Positions 1-6,296 are shown, counted from the first letter of the stretch. The stretch: DNA of 8,205 nucleotides from Candidatus Poribacteria bacterium (GCA_027296925.1 JAPUIP010000886.1:1-8205); one strand, 5' to 3'. Numbers and translations are program-made. Notes: a model not told the origin generated them from the letters alone.

Positions 1-156
1 TGAGTCCACGCTTCGTGTTGGTGGACGTTTGTATGTGCCATCCAGATTTTCCAGCGATGGCATTTCATGAGCGTACTTGCCTGTTTATAATGTGAATCCT
101 CCTTCGTGCGGTTCGTTAGTCGAACTCACCCGCTCGTGAAGAAGTGGATTCGTCGC
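1..156. other. Left-edge stretch with no convincing gene
   Basis: No complete reading frame with a credible start lies here. A short open frame on the minus strand runs from a stop at 87-85 down to the left edge, with an ATG at 63-61. A plus-strand frame enters from the edge and stops near 68-70. Either could be the tail or head of a gene cut by the window, but neither matches a family I recognise. A small hairpin, GTTCG/CGAAC (111-115 with 121-125, loop of 5), lies at the right end with no T-run after it. I see nothing else. Confidence 0.4.
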
Positions 157-185
157 TTGATTGGTCAGTGTTTTTGTGCTATAAT
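157..185 (+). promoter_or_regulatory. Sigma70-type promoter of the Phd/PIN module
   Basis: The -35 box is TTGATT (157-162) and the -10 box is a perfect TATAAT (180-185), with exactly 17 bases between them. A TG at 177-178 gives an extended -10 (TGcTATAAT). Transcription would begin near 191-193, leaving an untranslated leader of just under 30 bases before the antitoxin ATG. This is read directly from the sequence and is strong by consensus, though activity is inferred. Confidence 0.8.
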
Positions 186-196
186 TCCGTCATAAA

Positions 197-208
197 TTCT
201 GTACAGAA
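197..208. promoter_or_regulatory. TGTACA-core palindrome, candidate antitoxin operator
   Basis: TTCTGTACAGAA is a perfect 12-base palindrome lying just downstream of the -10 box. It overlaps the first bases of the antitoxin ribosome binding site (AAAGGA, 207-212, 7 bases before the ATG). Operators of the YefM-YoeB module of E. coli carry a TGTACA core, and the downstream gene here encodes a YefM/Phd-family protein. Autorepression through this site is therefore a reasonable inference. Only one copy is visible, whereas the E. coli operator has a pair of palindromes. Confidence 0.6.
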
Positions 209-219
209 AGGAATCCAAA

Positions 220-531
220 ATGCCTATCATTCTTCCAGTGACTGAGATTCGCAATCGTCTCAGCGCACTTCTCGACGAGGTAGCATCTAATAATGAACCC
301 GTATTTATCACTAAACACGGTCGCGCTCAAGCTGTGCTAATTAGTGCCGCACACTATGAAACCCTCACAAAGCAAGAGGCGGGTGCGAGTACAATGCATG
401 AACCAGAAAAAGGGCTGGAAAATCTACCTTTCTTCGGCATGTGGGCAGATCGAGATGACATGCGCGATAGCACCGCATGGGTGCGAAAGGAGCGGGAAAA
501 GTGGCACCAGCGAGTCACACATCAGGATTAA
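220..531 (+). CDS. Phd/YefM-family antitoxin
   Basis: This 103-residue protein is the antitoxin of a type II TA module. It would bind and neutralise the PIN toxin encoded directly downstream and probably repress its own promoter. The N-terminal half has the Phd/YefM DNA-binding and dimerisation fold: a short strand with 'PVTEIRNRLSALLDEV' (residues 6-21), then 'PVFITKHGRAQAVLIS' (27-42) and the 'YETL' helix (46-49). The C-terminal half, with 'FFGMWADRDDM' (71-81) and 'WVRKERE' (87-93), is the charged toxin-binding tail seen in antitoxins partnered with PIN toxins. The start is fixed by AAAGGA at 207-212, spaced 7 bases. Its 3' end overlaps the toxin start by 31 bases, so the two should be translationally coupled. 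Family assignment is secure; the partner is inferred from position. Confidence 0.9.
   Translation: MPIILPVTEIRNRLSALLDEVASNNEPVFITKHGRAQAVLISAAHYETLTKQEAGASTMHEPEKGLENLPFFGMWADRDDMRDSTAWVRKEREKWHQRVTHQD
486..492 (+). promoter_or_regulatory. Ribosome binding site that sets the PIN toxin start
   Basis: AAAGGAG lies 8 bases ahead of a GTG at 501, inside the antitoxin coding sequence. The ATG at 477, which would give a longer protein, lies upstream of this site and has no comparable motif before it. The GTG is therefore the better start. Confidence 0.7.
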
Positions 532-902
532 CCGACACGGATATCCTTATCGACGCTACGCACAGCGTAGCCGATGCAATCGCTTTTCTGACCACACAAC
601 AAGCGTTATCAGGTCTCCAAATTAGCATCATCTCTGCGATGGAGTTGGTGATCGGCTGTCGCAACAGAACAGAGTTAGGACGAGCCCAGCAGTTTCTCCA
701 ACGCATTACGCTTTTGCCAATCAGTCGTACGGCGTCACAAACCGCCTATCAACTGATGGAATCATTTTACCTGAGTCACGGACTCCTGATGCCGGATGCA
801 TTCATTGCAGCGACGGCACTGGAATATGGACTGACGCTTTACACGAAGAATGTGCGCCATTTTCAGATGATTCCGCCATTGACAGCTGTTCGGCCGTATT
901 GA
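501..902 (+). CDS. PIN-domain toxin (VapC-type ribonuclease)
   Basis: This is a predicted Mg2+-dependent endoribonuclease, the toxin of the module begun at 220. From the GTG start it is 133 residues, typical for VapC-like PIN proteins. The acidic site can be followed: Asp12 in 'TDTDILID', Glu48 in 'SAMELVIG', Asp99 in 'MPDAFIAATAL', and Asn117 in 'YTKNVRHF', which fills the fourth position as in many family members. An in-frame ATG at 477 would add 8 residues but lacks a binding site. The gene overlaps the antitoxin by 31 bases and converges with batD across a 169-base gap. The RNA target cannot be read from the sequence. The acidic residues all look intact, so it is probably active. Confidence 0.88.
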   Translation: MAPASHTSGLTDTDILIDATHSVADAIAFLTTQQALSGLQISIISAMELVIGCRNRTELGRAQQFLQRITLLPISRTASQTAYQLMESFYLSHGLLMPDAFIAATALEYGLTLYTKNVRHFQMIPPLTAVRPY

Positions 903-935
903 AAATAGTTTGAACCCTCAAAAGTTTAGCTTTTA

Positions 936-950
936 CCTCTTTCGAAGAGG
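936..950. terminator. Short hairpin after the PIN gene, possible weak terminator
   Basis: CCTCTT and AAGAGG pair perfectly around a 3-base loop, 34 bases after the toxin stop, and directly follow a second weak hairpin at 920-934. No T-run follows on the plus strand. On the minus strand the bases after it are A-rich. The position between convergent genes suits a terminator, but the structure is only partly right. Confidence 0.25.
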
Positions 951-985
951 CACGGATATTGTACGAGGGTAGACGTATCGAGGAC

Positions 986-1027
986 AACTCGTAAATTTTC
1001 TAGTTTCGCCTACTTTCTTTACGAGTT
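986..1027. repeat. Perfect 10-base inverted repeat with 22-base spacer
   Basis: AACTCGTAAA at 986-995 is matched by TTTACGAGTT at 1018-1027, with 22 bases between. The bases on each side do not extend the pairing. It lies 45 bases beyond the batD stop. It could fold as a transcript-end hairpin, bind a protein, or be what remains of a small mobile or recombination site. The sequence does not decide between these. Confidence 0.55.
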
Positions 1028-1071
1028 ACTCTCCCCATTCAGGGCGGACGAGATATAGGTAGGTCCCTGGT

Positions 1072-2556
1072 TCATAAATTTCCACGGCGTGCTGATGGAT
1101 TTAACAGCGGCAATGAATTCTTTATCCTTGCCTCAGATCGCTTTTTGCCTTTGCGCATCTGTCGGCGAGCGCGGGCGGCCTTGCTGTAGAGATTGCGTCC
1201 GGACCAGTCTTTCTGCTGTTGACCCGATTTCTCTGCAAACAACAGGTTCTCCAGGTACTCTACTTGTAACCGCAGTTCCTCATCTTCGGAATCGTTGACA
1301 AAGCGCTCGATTGTCGCGGCATCGTTTTCGGACTGAACCCGATCGAGCCAAAACATTAGGTGCCGCAATGCGGCTACCGGATCGTTGTCCATGCACGCCT
1401 GGCGGAAGCGTTCAAAAAAGGCTGCCTCCGAGTTCGCGTTTCTGTTCCGCGCTTGCTCACGCCAGACATGAATACGCGCAACGAAACGCCGCCGAAACTT
1501 TAACCCCCAGACAAGAAGTGCCAATGCCACCAGGACTGGAATGGCCCACTCTTTGACAACATCCAACGGGGATTTCCCAATCTCAGCAACTTCCTCCTCA
1601 GTCTCGACTTGCAGTTCCGGCGGCAACTCCGATCGATAATCCGGGTTTGGGTCGGCGTGAAATTCTAGCGTTGCAAGCATTGAGGTACGCATCTTGCTCG
1701 TTTCCAAATCCCACCAGGAGATAGAAATCTCAGGGAGTTGATAGTAGCCTTCCTGCTGAATGTAGTAGGTCACGGATTCGACCCGCCGACCGGCTTTGAA
1801 TTCACCACGACCAACACGCTCGTCAACGACCTGTGGCGGCTGTGGATAGATTGCTAACCCTGCTAACCCCTTGGTCGGTTCGAACTGAAGCGCGGGCAGG
1901 AACATGGCAAACGTCTTTGCGGCGGTGATGGTAATGGTACGACCAATCGAATCCCCCACCTTCAAATCAGCCAGCCGCCGATCGAATTTCTGCTCCAACC
2001 TTAGTTCGGTTGTTGCAATAAAATAGTCGAGCCCGGCCGCTTCCGCCGGAATGCGAGCCTCAAAGTTACGCGGCGGTAGCGCAAGCTTAGTGGGTGGCGA
2101 TGGCTTCGCTCCCTTAAGCGCGTAGGTGAGTACCACTTCTGCTGGCGGCAGTGTGTAGACGTGCGGCTCCTGCGGATAAATGAGATAACTCCGGCTCATC
2201 CCTGACCAGGTCGCACCGTCGATACGTTCGCTGAGGTTGACAGGACGTTCATCCGGAAGGATTGCTAGTGCTCCGGGAATCTCAAGCTGAGGAAACTCCG
2301 GCGCACGAGTGAACCACGTTGGCACAAGTATTTCTACGGTCAATTTGACGGGCTGTCCCACCATGACAGTTGCTTGCGGTTCGAGTCTCACACGCAGTAA
2401 CGGTCGTTGGCCATTGTCCTGCTGGGCAACGCCAACGGACGCTGTGACTACTATCAATAAAAATGTGAGAAAATACGGCCGCCGCAATGATTGGAGCCAT
2501 GATTTTCTAATCGCCCAATATTTCCTATCAGTCGTTTTTTTAAAAGTCAAAGACAT
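1072..2556 (-). CDS. batD: BatD-like aerotolerance protein
   Basis: This 494-residue protein fits the BatD family, the large exported component of the Bat complex; its exact role is unsettled. A basic N-terminus is followed by a signal segment at about 29-45, ending 'VGVAQQ'. Then comes a long beta-rich exported part, with 'MVGQPVKLTVEI' (65-76) and 'EGYYQLPEISISWWD' (269-283), both typical of BatD immunoglobulin-like repeats. A single membrane helix lies at about 338-353, followed by a cytoplasmic tail with 'EAAFFERFRQACMDNDPVAALRHLM' character (378-401) and a very basic end (468-491). It is the last gene of the cluster. Its ATG begins 2 bases after the batB stop, with only AGTAGGG pressed against the start, so translation probably depends on coupling to batB. 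Family call is confident from layout and context. Confidence 0.85.
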   Translation of the reverse strand: MSLTFKKTTDRKYWAIRKSWLQSLRRPYFLTFLLIVVTASVGVAQQDNGQRPLLRVRLEPQATVMVGQPVKLTVEILVPTWFTRAPEFPQLEIPGALAILPDERPVNLSERIDGATWSGMSRSYLIYPQEPHVYTLPPAEVVLTYALKGAKPSPPTKLALPPRNFEARIPAEAAGLDYFIATTELRLEQKFDRRLADLKVGDSIGRTITITAAKTFAMFLPALQFEPTKGLAGLAIYPQPPQVVDERVGRGEFKAGRRVESVTYYIQQEGYYQLPEISISWWDLETSKMRTSMLATLEFHADPNPDYRSELPPELQVETEEEVAEIGKSPLDVVKEWAIPVLVALALLVWGLKFRRRFVARIHVWREQARNRNANSEAAFFERFRQACMDNDPVAALRHLMFWLDRVQSENDAATIERFVNDSEDEELRLQVEYLENLLFAEKSGQQQKDWSGRNLYSKAARARRQMRKGKKRSEARIKNSLPLLNPSARRGNL

Positions 2557-2558
2557 CC

Positions 2559-4259
2559 CTACTTGCTTTGCCCTTCGGACTGTTCTTCAGCCTGTAGCTG
2601 AAACTTCCACATTAGGAAGTTCGCCGGTGTCGTCTGAATGTTGCGCATCCAGATTTCGGCCATATCCTCAGGCTTGAGCTTGAATTCGGGGATCTTCCCT
2701 TTTTTGCCCTTTTTGCCTTTTTCGTCGAATTTGACTTCATCGGGATCGAAAGACGGCTCGCCCGGCTCGCCCGCTTCTTCCTCAGCTTGTTTCATTTTTT
2801 CTATAAGCGCGGCTACCAAATCACGGTTGGACATGGCTTGGGTGAAATCGGGTTTCTTTTTTAGTGCCTGGTCGTAACTCTCAACCGCCTCTTCATACTT
2901 TTTCAACCGCGCATAACAATTGCCCAGATAGAAGAAGGCTTCGGCTGAATCTGACAGTGCAAACTGGTTGAGCGCGCTCTCATAATCCTGATCGTAGTAG
3001 AAGGAAATTCCCTTCCAGAACGTATCTTCAAAGTGTTGAGCCGCAGCCGCGTAGTCTCCCTTTTCGAAATAACGGCGACCTTGTTGATCGGGGGTCAGCC
3101 AGAGCGACAGGAAGATATTCCAGAAGCTACTCCCCTTTGCTTCGGAGGACTGAACCTCAGCCTTTGCAGAATCAACGTTTACCGATTCAGGAACGCCTTC
3201 TGCAACCTCCGGTTGAGCGAAGGTGAGTTGCGTCCCTAACAGAACGAAAAAGAGCACTGCGGTCCAGCGAACTGTCCAGCCTCGTCGAAACCAGAAAACT
3301 GTCAACAGAGCGATCGGGAAAACCAGAAAATACCCGAAATCCCGCCAGCGCGTTTCTGCCTGCTCCTGCTGAACGGCCTGTAGGTGACTTTGCGCGCGCC
3401 TCTGAATCCATTCGACATCAGCGTTATCCAAAGTAACGGTGGTGACAAGAACGCCGGCTTCGTCGCGCAGTGCCTTCAACCCCTGAACATCAAGCTTGCT
3501 GACAACTCGGCGACCCGAGGCGTCCGTCAAAAAACGGCCAGTACCGGTGCTCACCGGCCCGCCCTGCGATGTGCCCACGCCGAGTATCATGATCTGGTCT
3601 TGATGCGTGTTCATGTGGTTAGTGAACGCCGGAAAATGTTCCGGCTTGATACCGTCGGTAATAAAGAGGATGGTGCCAGGGACCTCCTCGCCAGTAAGCA
3701 AGTCCTGTGCAGCCTTCAAAGCGGTAGCAGCATTCTTTCCCGCAACGGGCATCAATGTTGTGGACAGCGACGAGAGAAATAGATCCATCACGGACGGGTC
3801 CTCCGTGAGTGGCAACACCATGTGTGCACTGCCAGCATACACGAAAAGCGCGTTTCTGGCTCCGGCCCTTTGGTCAATCAGATCGCGTATCTTTTGCTTC
3901 GCCCGTTCAAGACGTGTCGGCTGAACGTCAATCACGTCCATCGTCCGTGAGAGGTCCATGACGATAACCATCGGTGCCTTATCTTCTGTAAACGGTGGGA
4001 TTTCCCGCTCCCAGGTTGGTCCTGCGAGGGCCACTGCGCCGATGACCATAACCAGACAGGCGAGGTGAACCGGACGAAAGCGACTTCCCTCTCCCTGACT
4101 GACGATCAGATGATCGAGTAGATGCGACGCGATTAGCCCCCGCCACTGCTCCTTGACGTTCTCTCGACGCCGCACAAGCCGGTAGAACAAAATTGCCGCA
4201 AAGATCAGCAGCAACCAGACCGGGCGTAAGAAATGGAATTGTGTCAATTGTTCTATCAT
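2559..4259 (-). CDS. batB: BatB-type VWA protein fused to TPR repeats (BatB/BatC)
   Basis: From the ATG at 4259 this is a 566-residue membrane protein. Two membrane helices (about 12-28 and 62-80) precede a von Willebrand A domain (about 96-275), followed by two more helices (about 308-324 and 331-349). A TPR region runs over about 393-485, with 'GRRYFEKGDYAAAAQHF' (394-410) and 'FYLGNCYARLKKYEEAVESY' (443-462). A lysine/glycine-rich linker (514-522) and the BatC-like end 'AEIWMRNIQTTPANFLMWKF' (534-553) follow. VWA plus TPR in one chain is the usual proteobacterial form, so the fusion is not new. The metal-site motif is altered: Asp102-Ser104-Thr106 instead of DxSxS, Lys175 where Thr or Ser is expected, and Asp202 intact. 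The ATG overlaps the batA stop as ATGA. A longer frame starting at 4349 would read back through batA and lacks family support. It probably acts with BatA at the inner membrane. Confidence 0.9.
   Translation of the reverse strand: MIEQLTQFHFLRPVWLLLIFAAILFYRLVRRRENVKEQWRGLIASHLLDHLIVSQGEGSRFRPVHLACLVMVIGAVALAGPTWEREIPPFTEDKAPMVIVMDLSRTMDVIDVQPTRLERAKQKIRDLIDQRAGARNALFVYAGSAHMVLPLTEDPSVMDLFLSSLSTTLMPVAGKNAATALKAAQDLLTGEEVPGTILFITDGIKPEHFPAFTNHMNTHQDQIMILGVGTSQGGPVSTGTGRFLTDASGRRVVSKLDVQGLKALRDEAGVLVTTVTLDNADVEWIQRRAQSHLQAVQQEQAETRWRDFGYFLVFPIALLTVFWFRRGWTVRWTAVLFFVLLGTQLTFAQPEVAEGVPESVNVDSAKAEVQSSEAKGSSFWNIFLSLWLTPDQQGRRYFEKGDYAAAAQHFEDTFWKGISFYYDQDYESALNQFALSDSAEAFFYLGNCYARLKKYEEAVESYDQALKKKPDFTQAMSNRDLVAALIEKMKQAEEEAGEPGEPSFDPDEVKFDEKGKKGKKGKIPEFKLKPEDMAEIWMRNIQTTPANFLMWKFQLQAEEQSEGQSK
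2694..2720 (-). repeat. Lysine/glycine repeat tract in batB
   Basis: The coding strand repeats an AAAAAGGGC-like 9-base unit about three times, giving 'KGKKGKKGK' at residues 514-522. It forms a basic flexible linker between the TPR region and the conserved C-terminal BatC-like motif. The A-runs of 5 to 6 are the only notable low-complexity DNA in the gene. Confidence 0.7.
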
Positions 4260-5248
4260 TCTTTCAGGCGCCCTCCCTGTAGCGACGTCCAGCCCAACAT
4301 GAGTCCGTAAAAAACGACCAGCAGACTCATCGCAGCACCGAGCGGCCAATGATAGAGGGGCCGTTTCGGACGATAGGACAGGCTCTCATAGTTCTGTGGC
4401 GCGAGTTCGTCAAGTTTGTGATAAACCGCTTCCAGTTTCTGGCGATCTTCACCGCGAAAGAAAATACCGTTGGTGATTTCAGCAATTTCCTGTAGAACAG
4501 TTAAATCCACTTTGTCCTCACCGGAAGCGCTGGCATCCCCTATTCCGATTGCATAGATGGTGATGCCGCGTTGCTTCGCAATCTCAGCCGCCTTCAGCGG
4601 TGGCATCTTGCTGCCGGTGTCATTTCCGTCGGTCAGAAGTAGGACAATCCGGTCTTCCGCCTGGCTGTTCTCAAAAAGCTTGATGCCCAGCCCAATGGCA
4701 TCGCCGATCATCGTTCTTGGCCCAGCCATGCCCACTTCCGTTTGCTTCAGCAGGAGGCGGCAACTCTGGTGGTCGAGGGTAAAGGGTACTTGCGGATAAG
4801 CCGCCCCCCCGAAAACAACAAGTCCGATACGGTCTCCTTTTCGGCGGGAGATAAAATCGTCCAAGACCTGCTTGACGGCATCGAGCCGGGTGATGTGCTG
4901 GCCCTGTGGATCGACAAAGTCCTTCGTCTGCATCGATTGCGAAATATCGACCGCAAGCAACAGATCGCGCGCGGAGCGGATTTTCTCGATAGGGTCTTCC
5001 ACCCATTGCGGTCTCGCCATCGCCGTCACAATCAATACCCAGCAGAGAGGGGCGAGAATCTTTTGAAATATGTTCGTCTTGAGGATAACCGCCCCCGGCG
5101 CCGCTTTCAAGCCGGTGGTTGCGGTGACTTCTTCAAAAAACGGAACCCGGACTGCCTGCTGCTCCTCTTTGAAGGCCGGGAGCAACAACCAGACCGGGAA
5201 CGGCAATGGTAATAGAAAGAACATCCAGAGATACTCAAATACCAGCAT
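4256..5248 (-). CDS. batA: BatA-type VWA membrane protein
   Basis: A 330-residue protein of the Bat family. An N-terminal helix (about 8-24, 'FFLLPLPFPVWLLLP') and a second (about 64-78) precede a von Willebrand A domain (about 94-285); a C-terminal helix lies at about 303-320. The metal-ion site is complete: Asp101-Ser103-Ser105 ('DISQS'), Thr179 ('PRTMIGDAIGL') and Asp207 ('LLLTDGND'). The start at 5248 is chosen because GGAGG (5257-5253) precedes it by 4 bases and the protein then begins like other BatA proteins. An upstream ATG at 5281 would add 11 residues with no binding site. The gene overlaps DUF4381 by 14 bases and batB by 4. The predicted role is metal-dependent protein interaction in the inner-membrane complex; a link to oxygen or stress tolerance is known only from some family members. 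Confidence 0.92.
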   Translation of the reverse strand: MLVFEYLWMFFLLPLPFPVWLLLPAFKEEQQAVRVPFFEEVTATTGLKAAPGAVILKTNIFQKILAPLCWVLIVTAMARPQWVEDPIEKIRSARDLLLAVDISQSMQTKDFVDPQGQHITRLDAVKQVLDDFISRRKGDRIGLVVFGGAAYPQVPFTLDHQSCRLLLKQTEVGMAGPRTMIGDAIGLGIKLFENSQAEDRIVLLLTDGNDTGSKMPPLKAAEIAKQRGITIYAIGIGDASASGEDKVDLTVLQEIAEITNGIFFRGEDRQKLEAVYHKLDELAPQNYESLSYRPKRPLYHWPLGAAMSLLVVFYGLMLGWTSLQGGRLKE

Positions 5249-5744
5249 GATGCCTCCGAATCCATTTGCGCAGCAGGGCAATAAGTGCTGTCACATCTTC
5301 CTCCGATACTGCTTTGAGTGCTTCCGGAGGTTGGTAAGCGAGTTGTGGCAAGAGTTGTCCAACCCCTGATGTGAATGCCGAACCTGCATAGGTCGAATCG
5401 AGGAACGATAGCCACGACGCATTGCTGAACGCTGCTACCTCTTCCCGCGGAGCAAACGCCAGTACGGTCTGCTTGACCAGCCCAGGAATGTCAGCCAGAG
5501 CATTCACCCGCTTGTCAGCGTCTTGGGCCTCCTGCTCGATCTTGTCAAGAACTCGAAGCGCTTCCCGACGATAACGGTTCGCCGCTAGCCGCTTATACCA
5601 ATGCCAGCCGAGCCAGATAACTACGATGAGGACAACGCCAAACAGGATATACCAGGCGATGGTTTGTGGGGTGTAGCTTATCGGTACAGGTAGCACAATT
5701 TCCTGAAGGCCTTCGAGTTTGGAGACTTCACGGTTTTCTTCCAT
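5235..5744 (-). CDS. DUF4381 membrane protein of the Bat cluster
   Basis: A 169-residue protein with one membrane helix at about 28-47 ('TIAWYILFGVVLIVVIWLGW' region). The cytoplasmic part has two patterns typical of DUF4381: 'YRREALRVLDKIE' (58-70) and 'AFAPREEVAAFSNASWLSFLD' (96-116). This family is found almost always between DUF58 and batA, as here, and its function is unknown. The start is secure: GGGAGG (5755-5750) lies 5 bases before the ATG. It is the first gene of the surviving downstream block. Its start faces hicB across a 116-base divergent region, so it must be served by a promoter there or by transcripts reading through hicBA in antisense. No convincing minus-strand promoter was found in that gap. 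Confidence 0.87.
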   Translation of the reverse strand: MEENREVSKLEGLQEIVLPVPISYTPQTIAWYILFGVVLIVVIWLGWHWYKRLAANRYRREALRVLDKIEQEAQDADKRVNALADIPGLVKQTVLAFAPREEVAAFSNASWLSFLDSTYAGSAFTSGVGQLLPQLAYQPPEALKAVSEEDVTALIALLRKWIRRHHAGI

Positions 5745-5775
5745 TTTTTCCTCCCACTTATACTCAACTCAGATA

Positions 5776-5784
5776 TGTTATAAT
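5776..5784 (+). promoter_or_regulatory. Extended -10 promoter candidate for hicBA
   Basis: TGtTATAAT is a perfect extended -10 element. No good -35 box lies 16 to 18 bases upstream, which extended -10 promoters can tolerate. The leader to hicB would be about 70 bases. A second, weaker extended -10-like motif, TGGTATAAA (5826-5834), lies closer to the gene and could be an alternative start. Confidence 0.55.
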
Positions 5785-5860
5785 AATCATGCCCAATCAA
5801 CGCTAGAGGAGTGTGTCTGTAATGATGGTATAAATCCAATGTTGTCGATAGGAGGATCTC

Positions 5861-6082
5861 ATGACCCGTCAATTAACAGCGATCATTGAGCGTGAAGGAA
5901 ACGGCTACGTTTCTCTGTGCCCAGAATTAGACATTGCCAGCCAGGGAGATACCATTGAGCAAGCCCGAAACAATCTGTCCGAGGCAGTGGAGTTATTCTT
6001 TGAATGTGCTTCTCCTGATGAGATAAGTGAGAGGCTTCACGAAGAAGTATATATCACCCACCTGGAGGTAGCCGTTGGCTAA
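5861..6082 (+). CDS. hicB: HicB-family antitoxin, short form
   Basis: A 73-residue HicB-type antitoxin. The degraded-RNase-H-like fold is visible as 'LTAIIEREGNGYVSLCPELDIASQGDTIEQA' (split over residues 5-35), then a helix 'NNLSEAVELFFE' (37-48). It ends soon after, so no separate C-terminal ribbon-helix-helix or helix-turn-helix DNA-binding domain is present, as in many minimal HicB proteins. The start is firm: GGAGG (5851-5855) lies 5 bases ahead of the ATG. HicB precedes and overlaps hicA by 8 bases. It should bind and block HicA; self-repression would need another DNA contact or partner. It lies on the strand opposite to the surrounding bat genes. Confidence 0.9.
   Translation: MTRQLTAIIEREGNGYVSLCPELDIASQGDTIEQARNNLSEAVELFFECASPDEISERLHEEVYITHLEVAVG
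6064..6068 (+). promoter_or_regulatory. Ribosome binding site for the TTG start of hicA
   Basis: GGAGG sits inside the end of hicB, 6 bases before a TTG at 6075. This supports TTG as the true start of hicA and coupling of the two genes. Confidence 0.75.
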
Positions 6083-6296
6083 ACTGCGCGTTCTTTCAGG
6101 GAAGTCAGTTTGTCAAATTCTCGTTAGCCACGGGTTTGTAGAAGTACGCCGACGGGGTAGCCATATTGTGATGCAACGCAAAACTCAAGACCATACGATT
6201 ACGGTGCCGGTGCCAGACCACAGAGAACTTCGCATGGGGACGTTGCGGTCTATCATTCGACAGTCTGGCATACCACGAAGTGAGTTTGAATCCTGA
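6075..6296 (+). CDS. hicA: HicA-family mRNA interferase toxin
   Basis: A 73-residue toxin with the double-stranded-RNA-binding-like fold of HicA. The catalytic histidine is His30 in 'RRRGSHIVMQ' (26-34). The family's second half is also clear: 'TITVPVPDHRELRMGTLRSI' (41-60), followed by 'IRQSGI' (61-66). HicA cleaves RNA without needing the ribosome in characterised members. Translation starts at TTG 6075, backed by GGAGG 6 bases upstream, and overlaps hicB by 8 bases. The gene ends 57 bases before the end of the convergent DUF58 gene, with no clear terminator between. All key parts look intact, so the module is probably functional rather than a relic. Confidence 0.92.
   Translation: MAKLRVLSGKSVCQILVSHGFVEVRRRGSHIVMQRKTQDHTITVPVPDHRELRMGTLRSIIRQSGIPRSEFES

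Larger units (their letters stand above)
903..1071. other. Gap between convergent toxin and batD genes
   Basis: No gene is visible. Three inverted repeats lie here: a weak AAAAG/CTTTT pair (920-924 with 930-934), CCTCTT/AAGAGG around a TCG loop (936-950), and a longer-range AACTCGTAAA/TTTACGAGTT pair (986-995 with 1018-1027). None is followed by a proper T-run on either strand, so a classical intrinsic terminator is not supported. Confidence 0.5.

Noticed and set aside
63..91. Plus-strand promoter with TATAAT at 86-91
   Set aside because: No -35 box at proper spacing, no extended TG, and the much better promoter at 157-185 lies just downstream.
111..125. Possible tRNA arm or attachment site in the GTTCG/CGAAC hairpin
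   Set aside because: No other tRNA arms can be folded around it, and no direct repeats or integrase accompany it.
1089..1556. Plus-strand open frames across batD
   Set aside because: They are opposite-strand shadows of batD with no family resemblance or binding sites.
2694..2720. Programmed -1 frameshift site
   Set aside because: The A-run is in the frame AAA-AAA-GGG, not the canonical A-AAA-AAG, and the downstream zero-frame sequence is the conserved family motif.
4260..4349. Longer N-terminus for BatB starting at 4349
   Set aside because: It would read back through the end of batA. The ATG at 4259, overlapping the batA stop as ATGA, gives the normal BatB N-terminus.
5249..5281. Longer N-terminus for BatA starting at 5281
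   Set aside because: It adds 11 residues unlike the family, with no ribosome binding site. GGAGG stands before the ATG at 5248.
5756..5800. Minus-strand promoter for DUF4381 using TTGATT at 5800-5795
   Set aside because: The hexamer 17 bases downstream is CATATC, only a 3 of 6 match; the better TATAAC comes only 12 bases downstream.
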